NCBI GenBank assembly: GCA_030765065.1
Contig: CM060988.1
Coordinates: forward strand, 203,461,565 to 203,525,564
Source: Deroplatys truncata
Lineage: Eukaryota; Arthropoda; Insecta; Mantodea; Mantidae
Direction: 5' to 3'
Length of the DNA: 64,000 nt
In this document: positions 43,811 to 56,254 of the stretch, piece after piece
How the letters are laid out: the number at the start of each line of letters is the position of its first letter
Position numbering within the stretch: position 1 is the first letter of the stretch
Program-made: the position numbers and the translations under genes
Notes under the pieces: generated by a model
The model's input: the letters and a program-made list of their open reading frames with translations, nothing else
Told to the model about the DNA's origin: nothing
Database searches by the model: none

Positions 43811-46800
43811 GTACAATATATGCTGCTTGAAAAACGTGTGTTAGGCTCGTATTCTTTTCCAGTGATCTGACAGGTTTAGGAGGGTTGCAATGGGATGGTG
43901 CCAAAGATCTTCTAGTTTGGGAAGAGTCACTGAGAGTTGCATGCCCATGTTACGTAATTTTTTGTTCAACTCAGCCATACAGAATTTGAGCACATTTTAT
44001 ACTGTGTTTAGACCATGGCTTAATAGGTGTTTTAAGCTGTAGCATCAGCGTGAGAATTGACAATAAGAGAGGTTCATGTGCAACACCAGTTTACATGCTC
44101 TCAACTACTCTATAAGCTTCTAGCAGACAGCTATAATGACAATGCAGTCTTGACGACTTCAAATATTGTTTATATATTTAATGTTCATTATGCTATATAG
44201 CACCTTATTAGTTGTAGATTTGAATTATACAATGATAAACTATTGACACTTGTGTTATAAAATATGACATAAATATGCATAGAGAGATGCACCTCCTACA
44301 AGTAACTTTCTCTTTCTCCTCTCTGCTGTACTGATCCAGGTATCACAAATCACTACTAGCGATAAATAATGCATTGTTTTGAGTTTTCCAATGAGCATAC
44401 ATTTCATTACATGCAACACCTTTCAGTTAAGTAATAGTTTTTGCGTTATGCATGTCTATGTGTGTTAAGCTCTATAAACTGAAATGTGTAATATTTGCAT
44501 TTAATCAATAGCTGAATAAAAATCTACGCGTAGCTTAAGTCAAAGCAAGAAAAAGGATATGTCTTGTCATTCTATGTATTCCCAAAAGTCGGTGTGAACT
44601 AAAAAAGAAATGAAGTATAGTAATTTCTCACCAAGGAGACAAGCTGGGCTCTCTTTGGACACCAAAGCTAAATGTCTGTAGTAGGCATTTTAAAAAAAAC
44701 ATTACAGCATCAGCACATCTATAAAGTTGTGCCATCAATATTTGAAAGTTTTGTGTTCAATCTTCAATATGAGGCAACAAAAGAAAAGAAAACACTGAAA
44801 TGGGAAATGAAAACTGTCTATCTAATAAGCCGCAATGCTCTACAAGAAACTGGATAAATTGACAAGGCACATATGTTTATTGGGAAAAGCAAGGAATGGA
44901 GGGAAAGAAACATGTGACCATAGTATTATCAATTTGTTTTGACTGCAGGATCCACCCCGTAGAGCAGAGACATGTGGCTTGTTGAAACTTTGTATGTATA
45001 ACCTCTAACAAAGAAGCAGCATTTCTAAATGTTGCTCATAGTGTGCCATGTTGGGCCATGCTGAAAACTTCACAGTTATAGGGACCCAAGCATTAGATTG
45101 TTTTCTTTACACATTCTTGGTGATATAAGTTTGCATTAGTTTGCATTATTGGAATCTAATTACATTTCAGTGCATTTGAGGAGCTAAGATAGTGGGTCTG
45201 TAGTTGAGGAGAAGCACGGTGCTGACTAGGGATCTCACAATTATTGTTGTACGTAATGGTTACCAATAATGATCATACTAAACGATTGGATTGTGCTGTT
45301 GAACTGAGCTATAGTGGATTGTAAATATAAACATCACTATTGCGGCTGAAATTAAGCATATAACAACTTACATATTCTCATAGGACGTTAGATGATAAAA
45401 CATGGCAATGACAGTTTGAAAGATGTTGCTAGAGTAGAGAAACATTATTGTCTAACATCACAGAAGATGCAGATAATCTCAGTTGGTTATATATATGTAG
45501 CCAAACAGATAATTAGAAGGCATGCCATCACAATCTGACATTGATCTGTATAACGGTTTGAGGAAATAGTTTCTGTTAAGATACCAGTGCACTTGCAATG
45601 AACGATATCCAGAATCGGTAACTGGCTACATCTGTAACCATTACAGTGTAACCATTATGTTATTTACTGCCCAAGCCTACTGCTGACCACATCATCATGA
45701 GACTGACAGGCATATTGTTAGGTTCACACCAGTCAGGGCTGCTGTACCACAGATCATAGTTGGTCACGGGAACGGGCTAAGAGGGGCCCCCTTAATTATA
45801 GCGGGAAAAGACAATTGTTATACTTAAGGTTGTCATTGGTTTGTTTTGGTAATTTCTATTTTATTTAAACCAAATGAGCATCTGTTTGTTTATATTCAGC
45901 GACTGAAGTTATCATAGTGCCCCATTAACTCAAAGAGGATGAAACAAAACAAAAAACAGATAGGCTGAATCATATTTTTTTTTTTTTTTTTTACATTTAC
46001 TATTAAATAACTTCTAAATAAGAATTAAATTTTCAAACAATGAGGATTTAAGGAGGAGTAAAACTGAGTAATCAAGCTCTTTTAAATATTACATTTAAAA
46101 GGCATCTTATTTAATAAGTCATTTTATAAATTGTCTCAAAATTCAAATTTATGTTTGTTTCCAAAAGAAGGATCCATCAATAACTTATAGGATGTTTGAA
46201 AATTTAGAAATGAAAATGCGGTATTACTGATTCCATTTTGCTCATTGGTAAAGTATGTTTCAAAATGTGTTAGTCCTATTGTAAAAGAATCCTGAATCCG
46301 CCTCAGCCACAGATTATTATTTTAATGCATTGGTAAAATAATTTTGTATGTCTGCATTATGAGAGAAAGACAGCCTTTTTTTATATATATATTTAATCAA
46401 AGTTTATAAAATTGTGTTGATGGTAAAAAAGTGATTTAAGAAAGGAAAAGAAACCATTCTGAGAAAGTTAACAAACATTTTAGAGGTATGGTGCTCCATT
46501 TGGTATTTTTACAAAAAATTGATGTTAAAAGTTTGTTTGTTTTAGTTTCTTTTGCTTACAAATCAGAATTAATGTTGAATCAGCTGCGACAATCTTGGTT
46601 CAATAAGATTTCAGTAATAGTCGACTATGATTGTTCAAACTGACACAGCTGGTGAATTGGATAGGTCAGTATTGAACACTCTGCACATGAAGTAAATAGA
46701 TCATACAGATGAACCCTAATAGAAGTTGATGGTGCTTTAGCAAAACAAAGCAAGACTATTGGTGTAGCTATTGACCATGCCTTGCTGTTTGCATTGATTT

Positions 46801-47252
46801 ACTACTAATTTGTTCAGCAGAAATAAAAAGCAGATGCCTATACTATAAAACAGACACTTTGTTTCTGGATCATTATGCTGAATCCAGGTCCTATCTTTTG
46901 AGGGGAGTTATCATTCTCACACTGGTAGAACATTTCATAGCACTATTCCATTCCCATGACCTGTTGAACTCAGGTGAGAGAACTGTGCAGTATTTTTAAC
47001 ACCCAGCATCCAGGCACTATGGTTGCCTTAATAATGTTCATCAGAGATCTTCTGATAACACTATGGCTTTCTTCAGCTTTGAGAGATATTTAAATTTGGT
47101 AAACCGGTTGAAAATTGTAGCACAAAAAGGGCTAAGATCCCCAAAAACAAGTGATCGTAACATTTTCACAATTTGATCAGGTCTAAAAAAATTTTGAGTT
47201 ATCCTCATATGTTGCATACTTTATAAGAATGCTAGCATTTGTATCCATAGTT
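43811..47252. other. AT-rich spacer
   Basis: No supported coding. A T18 run lies at 45975-45992. If the exon pair 43723/48909 is real, this is intron. Confidence 0.4.
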
Positions 47253-47885
47253 CTATGAACAAAATGGCATTTGCTGAAACGCGTTCAGAGAGCGCATGCC
47301 TGCTAGAACCGATAAAATAAAGCCATTGTCAAATGTTTGATATGCAACACAAACGGAAGCCAAGATGTGAAAATGGACCTGTTTATGCATTCTTGAAGTA
47401 ATTAAACTATCTTCAGTAATATCACAAGTGCTGATAGTTTTGACAGTTTGTACCAACCACAAACAGTGAATAGGATAATGCATGAAAATAGGCTTCCTAG
47501 ACCCATAGTAGTGTCGAAGTAGAGATTGTAGGAATAAAAAAGATGAATATGGGAGCAAAAAGCTGTCAGTCATTAGTTTTTGGGTTCTATGCTTTAAAAC
47601 TATTAAGTTTGATTCTGATTGTTGAATAAGACACTGGCGGCTCCAGGAGTTCCCCCTCACACTTCAGACATATCATCCTAATTTTTATCCACAATGTCAA
47701 TCCTGTTTGACTACTTATGCTCACGTAACGTATATATTTGCATGGGTAATCAATAAAATTCAAGATGAGATATATATGGTATAAGATTGTTCTGAGCAAA
47801 AGATAAAAACATGCAAAGTCACACAATAAAAATGTTCAACATTTTGGATTTACCCCTTCCTCAAAGGTTAAAAATCATACAGAAA
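47253..47885 (-). mobile_element. Possible PLE remnant
   Basis: On the minus strand 'cctttgaggaaggggtaaat' then 'ccaaaatgttgaac' (about 47870-47830) resembles a PLE terminal motif. Farther along, MGLGSLFSCIILFTVC (about 47510) recalls the PLE RT box GSPLSPIIAN. A 135-codon ORF (47253-47660) in another frame is probably accidental. Weak evidence. Confidence 0.25.
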
Positions 47886-47989
47886 ATACACTTGACAGTC
47901 TACTGCATTGGTTAATAATCATCTTTGTTGCAACAGAGGGGGACATTGCGACCTACGACAGATCTATTGCAGTTACCACTCCCCAGGAG

Positions 47990-48555
47990 AAAGAGATAAA
48001 GCTAAAGCGGTTTGAAACACTTCTGCTCCACTTACTTGTCACTATATCAGAACATGTTTTTGAGGAGCACATCATCCTCAGCATCAGCTGATTGGTTGGC
48101 TGGCTCTTGCATAGTGTCTGCCTTCCCTTTCCCTCGTTCGGCCCTCTATCAATTCTATTGACAAGTCGTATGCTGCCGTCCGATTTTTGTATTTTGAAAT
48201 TCATGACTCTATTTGAATTCTTGATAAACAACAAACAGAAAAATCAGCCATAGTTCACCGTTTTTGGTTACACAATCATACGTCAGCTCAATAAAACTCA
48301 CCAAGAATCATTTGCAATTAATACTGTGTGAGAATATGTACATTATCAAGAATTCAAATAGGGTCGTGAACTTTTAAATATTGGCATTGGTTGACAGGAA
48401 CGATAGCGGGTTGAACAATGGGGGAACGGGAAGACAGACACCATGCGAGAGCCAGTCGACCAACCAGCTGATGAGGACGTGCTCCTTGAAACACATTCTG
48501 GAATAGTGACAAGTAAGTGGAGGAAAAGTGTTTTGAAAGCTGATCAACCATTTTA
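47990..48555. mobile_element. PLE fold-back with hammerhead-like cores
   Basis: The arms (about 48005-48230 and 48345-48550) are inverted copies, diverged but aligned throughout, with a spacer of about 115 bp. The right arm, plus strand, has CTGATGA at 48468-48474, a gga/tcc helix and GAAAC at 48488-48492. The left arm has the degenerate twin on the minus strand. The 3' ends point outward. There is no coding sequence. A duplication at the edges was not found. Confidence 0.7.
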
Positions 48556-48908
48556 AAAACGTATGCTTATTGTTGAACACTGCCATGCATGGGATGTTTT
48601 GACAATGAGGGCCACATCCAAAGTGACCAACCCTGGCGCTTCATTTCTCACCAATTTTATAACAAACAGTTGCTAGAATTTAGGCATGATTTGTAATTTC
48701 ATCCTATCTTCAAGTATGTTGTTCATGTTTTAAGATTTTGTCGCCCCCAGGGTGGTGGCATGGTCCGATCCCCCCTTGAGCTGGCCCTGATTGAGACCGC
48801 ACATTGGCTGAAAGGTGTTGCCATGTAATTGTCTTCAAAATATGTGAGAAATACAGCTAAATCATGTAGGTTTTATTTGAAGATAACATTTGTATAGCTC
48901 TTCTGCAG
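48556..48908 (+). other. Intron end
   Basis: Nothing recognised. It ends in acceptor 'atagctcttctgcag' (48907-48908). Confidence 0.4.
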
Positions 48909-49021
48909 CAACAAACCAGGTGAATGGCAAAAATCCTGCTGCTAATAACATTGTCCAGTTTGAAGCACCTCATAGCAAAAAGATAAAACTGGATGCAGAT
49001 GCCTCTTTAAACCTGTATTGA
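48909..49021 (+). CDS. Terminal coding exon of an unidentified gene
   Basis: After a strong acceptor the exon starts with two bases of a split codon and reads TNQVNGKNPAANNIVQFEAP, then HSKKIKLDADASLNLY, to TGA 49019-49021. The KKIKLD stretch is a plausible basic (nuclear-type) cluster, and the peptide is otherwise Asn/Ala-rich and disordered, as C-terminal tails often are. The start phase fits the possible exon at 43723-43810 (joined codon GCA). I do not recognise the gene. AT-rich 3' UTR sequence follows. Confidence 0.65.
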
Positions 49022-52000
49022 TTCTTGGTTTTTAATTACTGTTAAATGTAATTTAATTTAAAATGTATATAATTTAACTTGTTCAACATTCATGCATAAA
49101 ATGCAATAGATTTACATATCACATTGTATCAAATAGGAGTAATGCAGGAGGTGATTCTGCTTGCAGAGTGAATGACAAATTATAATCCTGTTCCAGCCAT
49201 TGAGCTCATTTCAGCTGGAAAAAAAAGTTTTGCACTTTTTTGTGCCATTATAATTCCAAAACAGAGTAATTAAGGCAAGTTTTATTGCTTATTGTACAGC
49301 AGCTGAGTACATTTTTCACTTTCTTCCTTAATTGCCTAGTTTTGTAACAATTTACAATTTTTGTGAGTGTCAACCATTTCATGACCTAGGACCACTTTCT
49401 GTGGAAGGCATAGCTAATGCTTTATGGCACATATATTGTAGGTTCAAATAAAAACAAAATGGATAGGTTTTAGTTCCTTCCATTAAATGTTTAAATAAAA
49501 TAATTAATTTTGATATATTGAACCCTGAAAACTACCAAAAACACAATTAACTTTTATTTGTTTTCTTTGAAGTCTTGTGTAAGCATGTGAACTTTCTGTT
49601 TTTTTGTATCTGACATTTATAAACTGCAGTACCTGTTTTGTAAGCTTTTATGAGTGAATGTTTAAGGGGATATTAAAAGTTCTATCCTGCAAACGTTTAA
49701 TTTGCTAACCTCATGACCCATTTATCTCAAACAGATGTAGATGGGTGCCTTGTCAATTCACTGATGTCCACGGTGTAGTAGTATGCTTCCCATCCATGGG
49801 TGTGCACATTTAAGGCTGTTGCCTACTCAAACCAACATTCCAGCTGGGGAAGCATAGTGCTGTCATGCCACCAGAGGCATAGCTAGGGAGCGATTTTGGA
49901 TGTTGGAACATCCACTTGCTAAAAAAAAAAAATGAATAGCAAAAATAGCTTGTTAAAATAACATGTTTCTCAGTTGTCAGGAACGAGATACTTCCTAATT
50001 GTATCACTGGTTGTGCTATATTTATGCTGCATGTCTTGGACAATATCACCAAAGGTGACAGCAACAGATGCTAAATTTAAGTGTTGCCCAAATAAGTGCA
50101 ATATCTCCCAATTTAGATCATAACTAGAAACCCTGATTTGTAGAGAAATAAAATACTTCACAATGGTCATTAATTCTCATGTCACAACACATTTGTGCTT
50201 GGAATACCAAAACATTTTATCCTAATTTTAATTCCCGTTGCTGCACTGCAATTTGTGAATATAAAATCAATTTATTTAAATATTTCAATTCAGGATTAAT
50301 TCATATTTGTGTTTGAATTGATACGAATTGTTTAAAAAAATGGATCCCTATACATAACCCCCGTTAATATTTTTCTGGCTATGGCCCCACATGCCACAGA
50401 TTATTACCATTATTTTTAAAGAAGATAAGATTATTTCTTAATCATACAGATATTTCACTGAATTATCAGGAACTGACTGTAACAAAAAAACAAACTTTCT
50501 TATTAGCATCAAAATATATCCACAACAGAATTAATGTGTTGTTTTTATCATTTTAAAAATTTTCAGTAAGCTATATTTGATAATCTGAGAAAACATATCA
50601 TTTATATCGGAAAATGTCATTATTACAAAGAAACAAACCACATGGCCTGGGCCTATAAAAGCTGCCATATTTTAACGGTACCAATTTGCAGAGCAAAAGC
50701 TGAGCTAAAATGTATGATTTTTTTTCCCCCATGAAGTGATGCAGATACAGATATTATATCTACAATGATAAAATATTTATCAAATTAAAGACCAAATTCC
50801 AATTTATGAGACTACACAAAAAACTAGAAGTCTTGTATTACAATTTTTACCAGTTAATCTACTCATTCATTCCTTTGCTCAAACTTAAAGCAAGTGCTTT
50901 GGCTTTAGTTCCTTTCATTAACTTGCTACAAATTCATAAGAGAACTGCTTTGAGAAGCAAATATTATCAACAAATGTAAATATAAATCTTCTAATGCAGA
51001 CCCCGGTGTGAGGCAAACCTGTCAACACAAATTCTAACATACAGCAAGGTGAAGCAAAGGTATTGTGGTTTTTCTAGAAATCTGTGAAAGTGCTGATAGA
51101 TATCTTTGTATGGTTTAAAGGATGATATTTATACTCCTCTGACCTGAAATAGGATCTTTTATGTGAATATCAGTATGCTAAATGAGTAAATTTTCACTTG
51201 TTGGCTCTGACTGCACAGAATTCTCTACAGTCGTTCTGTACTTTGGTTTTATTGAAGGTGTGTATATTTATTTGCTCTCCACTGAGCTGGCTGTGACCTG
51301 AGAAGTCCTTTTTAAACAGCAATCCTGTTGCACATGTGTTAGAATGTTTAGATGATCATAGAAGTTTCTCAATATTTATTCTAGGCACATCCTGGGACTG
51401 ATTACCCAGGAAATAGAATAATTAAATGCATTCATGGTCCCTGGTGCTTCACGTACATAGTTTCTATAGCAGTTGAAAAAAAAGAAACACTAAATACTAT
51501 TAAGGCACACACACACACACATACACATACAAATGAACTGATGATACCTTTCCTTTCTGCCAGGGACCCTGCTAGCAAATTATATGCTGGTTATAGTGTG
51601 CAGACTTTCTTTTTAAATTCGAATCCATTCTACGGTTCAATAGTACAATTGCTATTGAAAGTGATTAAACAAATGCACATAATATTGCCAGTTTTAACTT
51701 TTATGAATGGTAATACAACACCATTTCAAGCATTTAGTTAGATATTAAGATAATATTGCGTGAAATAGAAAACATGCACGCAAAAGGACATGTCCGAAGG
51801 TTTTGAAACTGGAGGCAAACTTGGTGTTCATTTGTGTTTAATTTGCTTCATTATTTTTACACTTTACTGTAGGCTCATTAATTCCTTGCCTTAAAACCCT
51901 AGAAAATATGTCATTTTTAAGTTTTCTAAAGTAGTACAGAAACTGTGTGGAGCATTAATGGTTTTTGTAAACCACAAAAGTAATTCTGTTTCATTTAGTA

Positions 52001-52544
52001 ACTCAGGAAATATATCATCTTGAATTTTTTTTATAAAACATTGATGCAAAGGTCAGAAAATTTTCTGAGAAGTTTGTGCTTTCAGCTTATTTTATATTAA
52101 GTGGAGTTATTCCAGACCATGAACAAAATATAGAAAATAAAAATGGTGTTACTGCCATTGAGAGAATCCTGGCTGGAGTTGGTTTTTCTTCACTTGTTAC
52201 ACCCATATGTGCATGATTTGTGTTAAAAATCTGATGTGATGCAGTCACGCAAAGCAGTTTCATATTAAGCAAGAAGTGTTTAGTTACATCATGTTTAAAT
52301 GTTTGGGGTAACAAGCTCTTGCAATGTAAAGAAAGGAAAAAAGAAGAATCGCAAGCATGTGTGTTAGATGATGGAGTTTAAACTTGCAACATGGAATATT
52401 TAAACAACAGCTAACATTTTGTTGTATTTTAATGAGCTTTACAGTTTTCATCAAGCTTTTGTCTCTAATATGGTTTTTAGTTATACAAACTTTAGAGACA
52501 TAAAGGGGACTTGATAGACTATATGCAGAAAATTGAAGATAGAC
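49022..52544. other. 3' UTR then AT-rich spacer
   Basis: The first few hundred bases are probably 3' UTR. After that no coding or repeat is recognised beyond a CA run at 51506-51522. Confidence 0.4.
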
Positions 52545-52885
52545 ATTTTATTATCCATGCAAATATCTTCAGCATATAGCATTTTAAATAAAATCGTTAA
52601 GAGCCATTTTTTGAAAAAAATAAAATATAGTTTGGGATGAGGTGGATTTCCTTCAAAATGTCATATCTTTGGATGATGCCGAGCTTAAATAACAAGTTTG
52701 TATTTGCTTATTTTATTCTTGAGTTATGCTTTACACACAAATAGACATTTTTCTATAAAATAAAATTAGTTAATGGGACCTCAAAACATGTTTTTGGAAT
52801 GGAATCACAATATTGAACTTTTGGGTGAAATACAAGGCTTCCTCTGCCTACAGACCAACCGAGGTATATGGCAGATAGAGTAAGA
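52545..52885 (+). repeat. DRa repeat, 3' half, diverged
   Basis: Matches the DRa blocks 'aaaatcgttaagagccattt', 'atagtttgggatgagg', 'aacaagtttgtatttgc' and 'ggacctcaaaacatg' in order. It ends near 'cagatagagtaag', a decayed form of GTAGAGAAAGTA. Confidence 0.7.
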
Positions 52886-53602
52886 AGAAGGACTAATAAT
52901 AATTTAAACAGTTGCTCTGATTAAAAATTCTCTTATTGCAGTGAGGACATAATCTGACAACTGTATTTTTGCACAATTTTGTGTTATAGGGACGAAATTG
53001 CTGGTATCCAAGTTGATCTAAGCCATTAATTGCAGCTCTTCATTGAAATACTTCTCTCTAACTAGTAGGGAAACAATTTTATTTGGCCCGTTTTGAGTTT
53101 TGGTGCACACAAAGAAATTGTTTTTCCATTTTTTCTAAAGCCAATTAGCTTTAAAGGAGACCAAGTGTCCCGGTAGTGTTTTTTTTTGGGAGGGGGTTGA
53201 TAAAATGTTCCTTTGTTCAGCATTACATTTTTTAATTTTTTTTTTTCCTCCCCGAATTACAAGGGTAGAAAGTTTATATATGTGATGTTGGGATTTTTGA
53301 AATGCAAAGATATGTAGCACTTTAAGAGATGTGATAAAAAGTCTTGAAAATCATATGCTACAATTTATGAGCTCAATTCTGAGGATACTAATGATCAGAT
53401 GTAGACCAAATTTAACATGTGACTGCTTTGGACACCCAACTAAAATGTGTTTCTTTTTCAAGTCCTTATGTACAACACTACCAATCACGTCACAAATTTG
53501 TGCACCTGAGCTATAGGACTCAGTGAAAATTAAAGAAACTACCCTTATTCAAATTTGCAACCCCTTATGTATAAAATAAATGTGTACAACATTTTGCTAC
53601 AG
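52886..53602 (+). other. Intron or spacer before exon
   Basis: Nothing recognised until the acceptor 'cattttgctacag' at 53590-53602. Confidence 0.4.
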
Positions 53603-53684
53603 GTTTCGGCTACCCTGAGTTTGAAAAATCATCCGTATCCCAATTCTCAATCAATTATTGTAGAATGCATCCGCACTCTGCCAG
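53603..53684 (+). CDS. Internal coding exon of an unidentified gene
   Basis: An 82-nt exon with acceptor 'ttttgctacag' and strong donor 'CCAG|GTAAGC'. In the open frame it reads VSATLSLKNHPYPNSQSIIV, then ECIRTLPG, leaving one base of a split codon. G+C and codon use are typical of coding sequence and unlike the flanks. It is too short to name. It lies after the presumed 3' end at 49021, so it belongs to a different plus-strand gene that continues past repeat-rich DNA to the right. Confidence 0.65.
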
Positions 53685-53774
53685 GTAAGCCATTCAGTAG
53701 TGTATACTTTAGCCTACTTTCAAAACATATGCAAAGTTTCACTTTTTTTTTTTAAATACTGAATAAACAAATAT

Positions 53775-54255
53775 GATTTGTTTGACTTTCTCTTCTCACT
53801 TATTTATTTTTATATATCTTCTGCAATTACTCTTACCTAAGCTATTTTTCTATCTACTTCATGTTAATTGAGAGAAACTTTACAGAAATAGTTTCATTAC
53901 ACGTTTTGTTATGGGTACAAGGGGGATAGAGCAAGTTTAAAAACTAGAAGTTCCATACTCTATCCATGACATTGCAAGAAACAACTGAATAGTGACAGCA
54001 CTTAAAAATAAAAAGCCAAATTATGTAAAAATTTAAACCTATATTAACACATATCTCAGAAATGGCTGATGCTGCAAAAAACTTACGCGAGATAAATTGT
54101 TGTTTTAAAGAGGTCTACATTTTTTTGTATAGTACGTTTTGTATCACTTAATGTTTACTAATTATACAAGATTCCTTATAAATGAGAGAACTTAAGAAGC
54201 TATTCCCAGAAAATTTAGGATACACATTTTATTTGCTTTGTAAATATCCTAAATA
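53775..54255 (+). repeat. DRa repeat, 5' half (split by a mariner)
   Basis: Begins 'tttgactttctcttctc' and follows DRa blocks ('cttcatgttaattgagag', 'gggtacaagggggata', 'atctcagaaatggctg'). The mariner at 54256 cuts it at a TA. The piece 55495-55534 ('ttttaataaaatcattaaga' then 'gctatttt') continues it. Confidence 0.7.
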
Positions 54256-55494
54256 TGAGGATGGTTCAATAAGTACCCATGTTAGGAATAAGATGTTTTT
54301 TTTTTTCAAACACAAATTCTTTCTCAACATAGTTCCCTTTTAAGCATATACACTTCTCCCAACGTTTCTGCCATTTTTTAACCCCTCCAAAAAATAAGTA
54401 TTGTCAAGCTCTGCAAAATACAGCTCTGTCTTGACGAACTTATTTGATCTAAGTTTTATTCCTACGAGCCATTTCTTCATGTTTGGAAACAAGAAGAAAT
54501 CGCAGGAAGCCAGGTCGGGTGAATATGGAGGCCGTGTGGCAGCAATGCATAGCGCAATTCATACAGTTTGATGTTCACAACTCCAGATGAATTTGCTGGT
54601 TCGTTGTCGTTGTGAAACAGCACTTTCTTTTTTGCCAAATGGGGCTTTGTCTCCAACTTCTTGTCGAATTGGTCCAGTGATCCTTTTTTACTTTTTCTAA
54701 AAAGTCAATGAGTATGATGCCCTTTGCATCCCCCCCCCCAAAAAAAAATGCCATGACTTTTCCTTCCGATGGAACCGCCTTTGGACCAGAATCAACCCAT
54801 TGTTTTGATTGTTGCTTGGTTTCCGGAGTATAATGATGAATCCAGGTCTCATCGATGGTGACAACTTGACACAAAAAGTCCTTCCAATGTTGCTTAGATT
54901 GCTCCAAACACAGCTTTGAAGTTGAAGGCCACACCTGCTTGTTGTCCTCTGTGAGCAGTTGCAGCATCCATGTGACCAATTTTTTCATCTCCAACTTAAC
55001 ATGCAAAATATGAATTGCCATTCTTGTTGATGCACCTAAGGCATTTGCCACTTCACAAAATTTTGTTCGATGATCAGTAAGAATCATATTGTGGATTTTT
55101 CAATGATTTCCCCGGTAACCACATCTGCCAGGCATCCTGGGAACTCATCAAAAACGGATATTCAACCACGTTTTAAGTCATCGAAACAATATCTGTTGTC
55201 ATAGATGGCGAAAGGTCCCCATAAACAGCATCCAATTTCACTTTTATCACCTCGCAAGTTTTCCCATCCAAAAGTAAAAAGTGAATCACTGAGCGGTATT
55301 GCACTTTCTCAATTTTAGCAAAACCACATTGAACGGCTAACTGAAATGCCTGCCAAATCCAGACTAACTTATGATTCAGTAATAAATTTGTTTTGACGAT
55401 GTCTAACAAAACATGACGGTACCTGATGGTAACTCCAACTTACCTAGACAACACAATCTATTTTGAAACACGGGTTCTTGTTGAACCGCCTTCG
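54256..55494 (-). mobile_element. Mariner element, 1.24 kb, in DRa
   Basis: The left TIR 'tgaggatggttcaataagta' and the right TIR, inward 'cgaaggcggttcaacaagaa', agree at most of 28 positions. TA lies outside at 54254-54255 and 55495-55496. Transposase is on the minus strand. Confidence 0.9.
54400..55409 (-). pseudogene. Mariner transposase, broken
   Basis: From about 55330 down: KIEKVQYRSVIHFLLLDGKT (N-terminal HTH), LDAVYGDLSPSM. After a shift comes HRTKFCEVANALGASTRMAI (second HTH), then QVVTIDETWIHHYTPETKQQ (first Asp), VPSEGKVMAFFFGG and GIILIDFLEKVKKDHW. The second-Asp box is shifted to a decayed KKKVLFHNDN(E)P form. After that comes no clear PYSPDLAP box. Well-known mariner type with HHYTPETKQQSKQW. 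Dead through several frameshifts. Confidence 0.85.
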
Positions 55495-55534
55495 TATATG
55501 GTATTTTAATAAAATCATTAAGAGCTATTTTGCA

Positions 55535-56215
55535 CTCCATCCAAAAATTCTATATTGAGATTTCACAGAAAATATATGTTTCACAAAAGTATTTTTAGAA
55601 ATAGTTCCAAATGTGTGTGTGTATAAGTGACAGGCGAGAAAAGCAGCATAACCCAAAAACAAAATGTTGGTTAAATACCAAACTTCATACTTAAATGAAG
55701 TTGCAGCATGAAAGTTTTAAAATACATCCCTCCATGCCAACTACCCTTAACAGGGAACATTTTTCATTATCTTGTATTTTCTCAAAAATGGCTCTTAATG
55801 ACTTTTATATGTTTAAGATATTTACATGTATCTTCAATTTCCTGGAAAAAGTCTATCAAGTCCTCTTCCTTCTGAAAAAAGTTTTTATAATTTTGGACAA
55901 GTTGTAAGCCAAAAGAGACGGAAAACTACTACACAGAAAATGTAGATTTATGTCTTTAAAATACACAATTTGTTTAATGACATCAGCCATTTCGGTGATA
56001 TCTGTTGTTAGTACATATGTCAGTTTTTAAAATGCTGACAACATTCAGTTGTTTCTTGTGATGTTATGAGTATGGAATTGCGACCACTTGACTATCACTT
56101 TGATTTCCCATATCCTCCTTGTACTTAACAAAATGCGTCATGAAACTATTTCTGCAAGCATTTATATACATTAATGTGAAGTAGACAGAAAAATAACTTT
56201 GTTAAGAATAGTTTG
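55535..56215 (-). repeat. DRa repeat, inverted copy
   Basis: Begins, reading plus, at 'ccatccaaaaattctatatt' (the 3' part of DRa in reverse) and runs to the 'catgaaactatttctgca', 'taatgtgaagtagac' blocks. It stands tail to tail with the copy broken by the 54256 mariner, so the two form a large fold-back. Confidence 0.7.
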
Positions 56216-56254
56216 TAAAAGCCATATAAAAATATACAAGAAAGCAATTACATA

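Noticed and set aside
47253-47660. 135-codon ORF on the minus strand
   Set aside because: AT-rich, no domain, no splice support; probably chance or PLE-derived noise.
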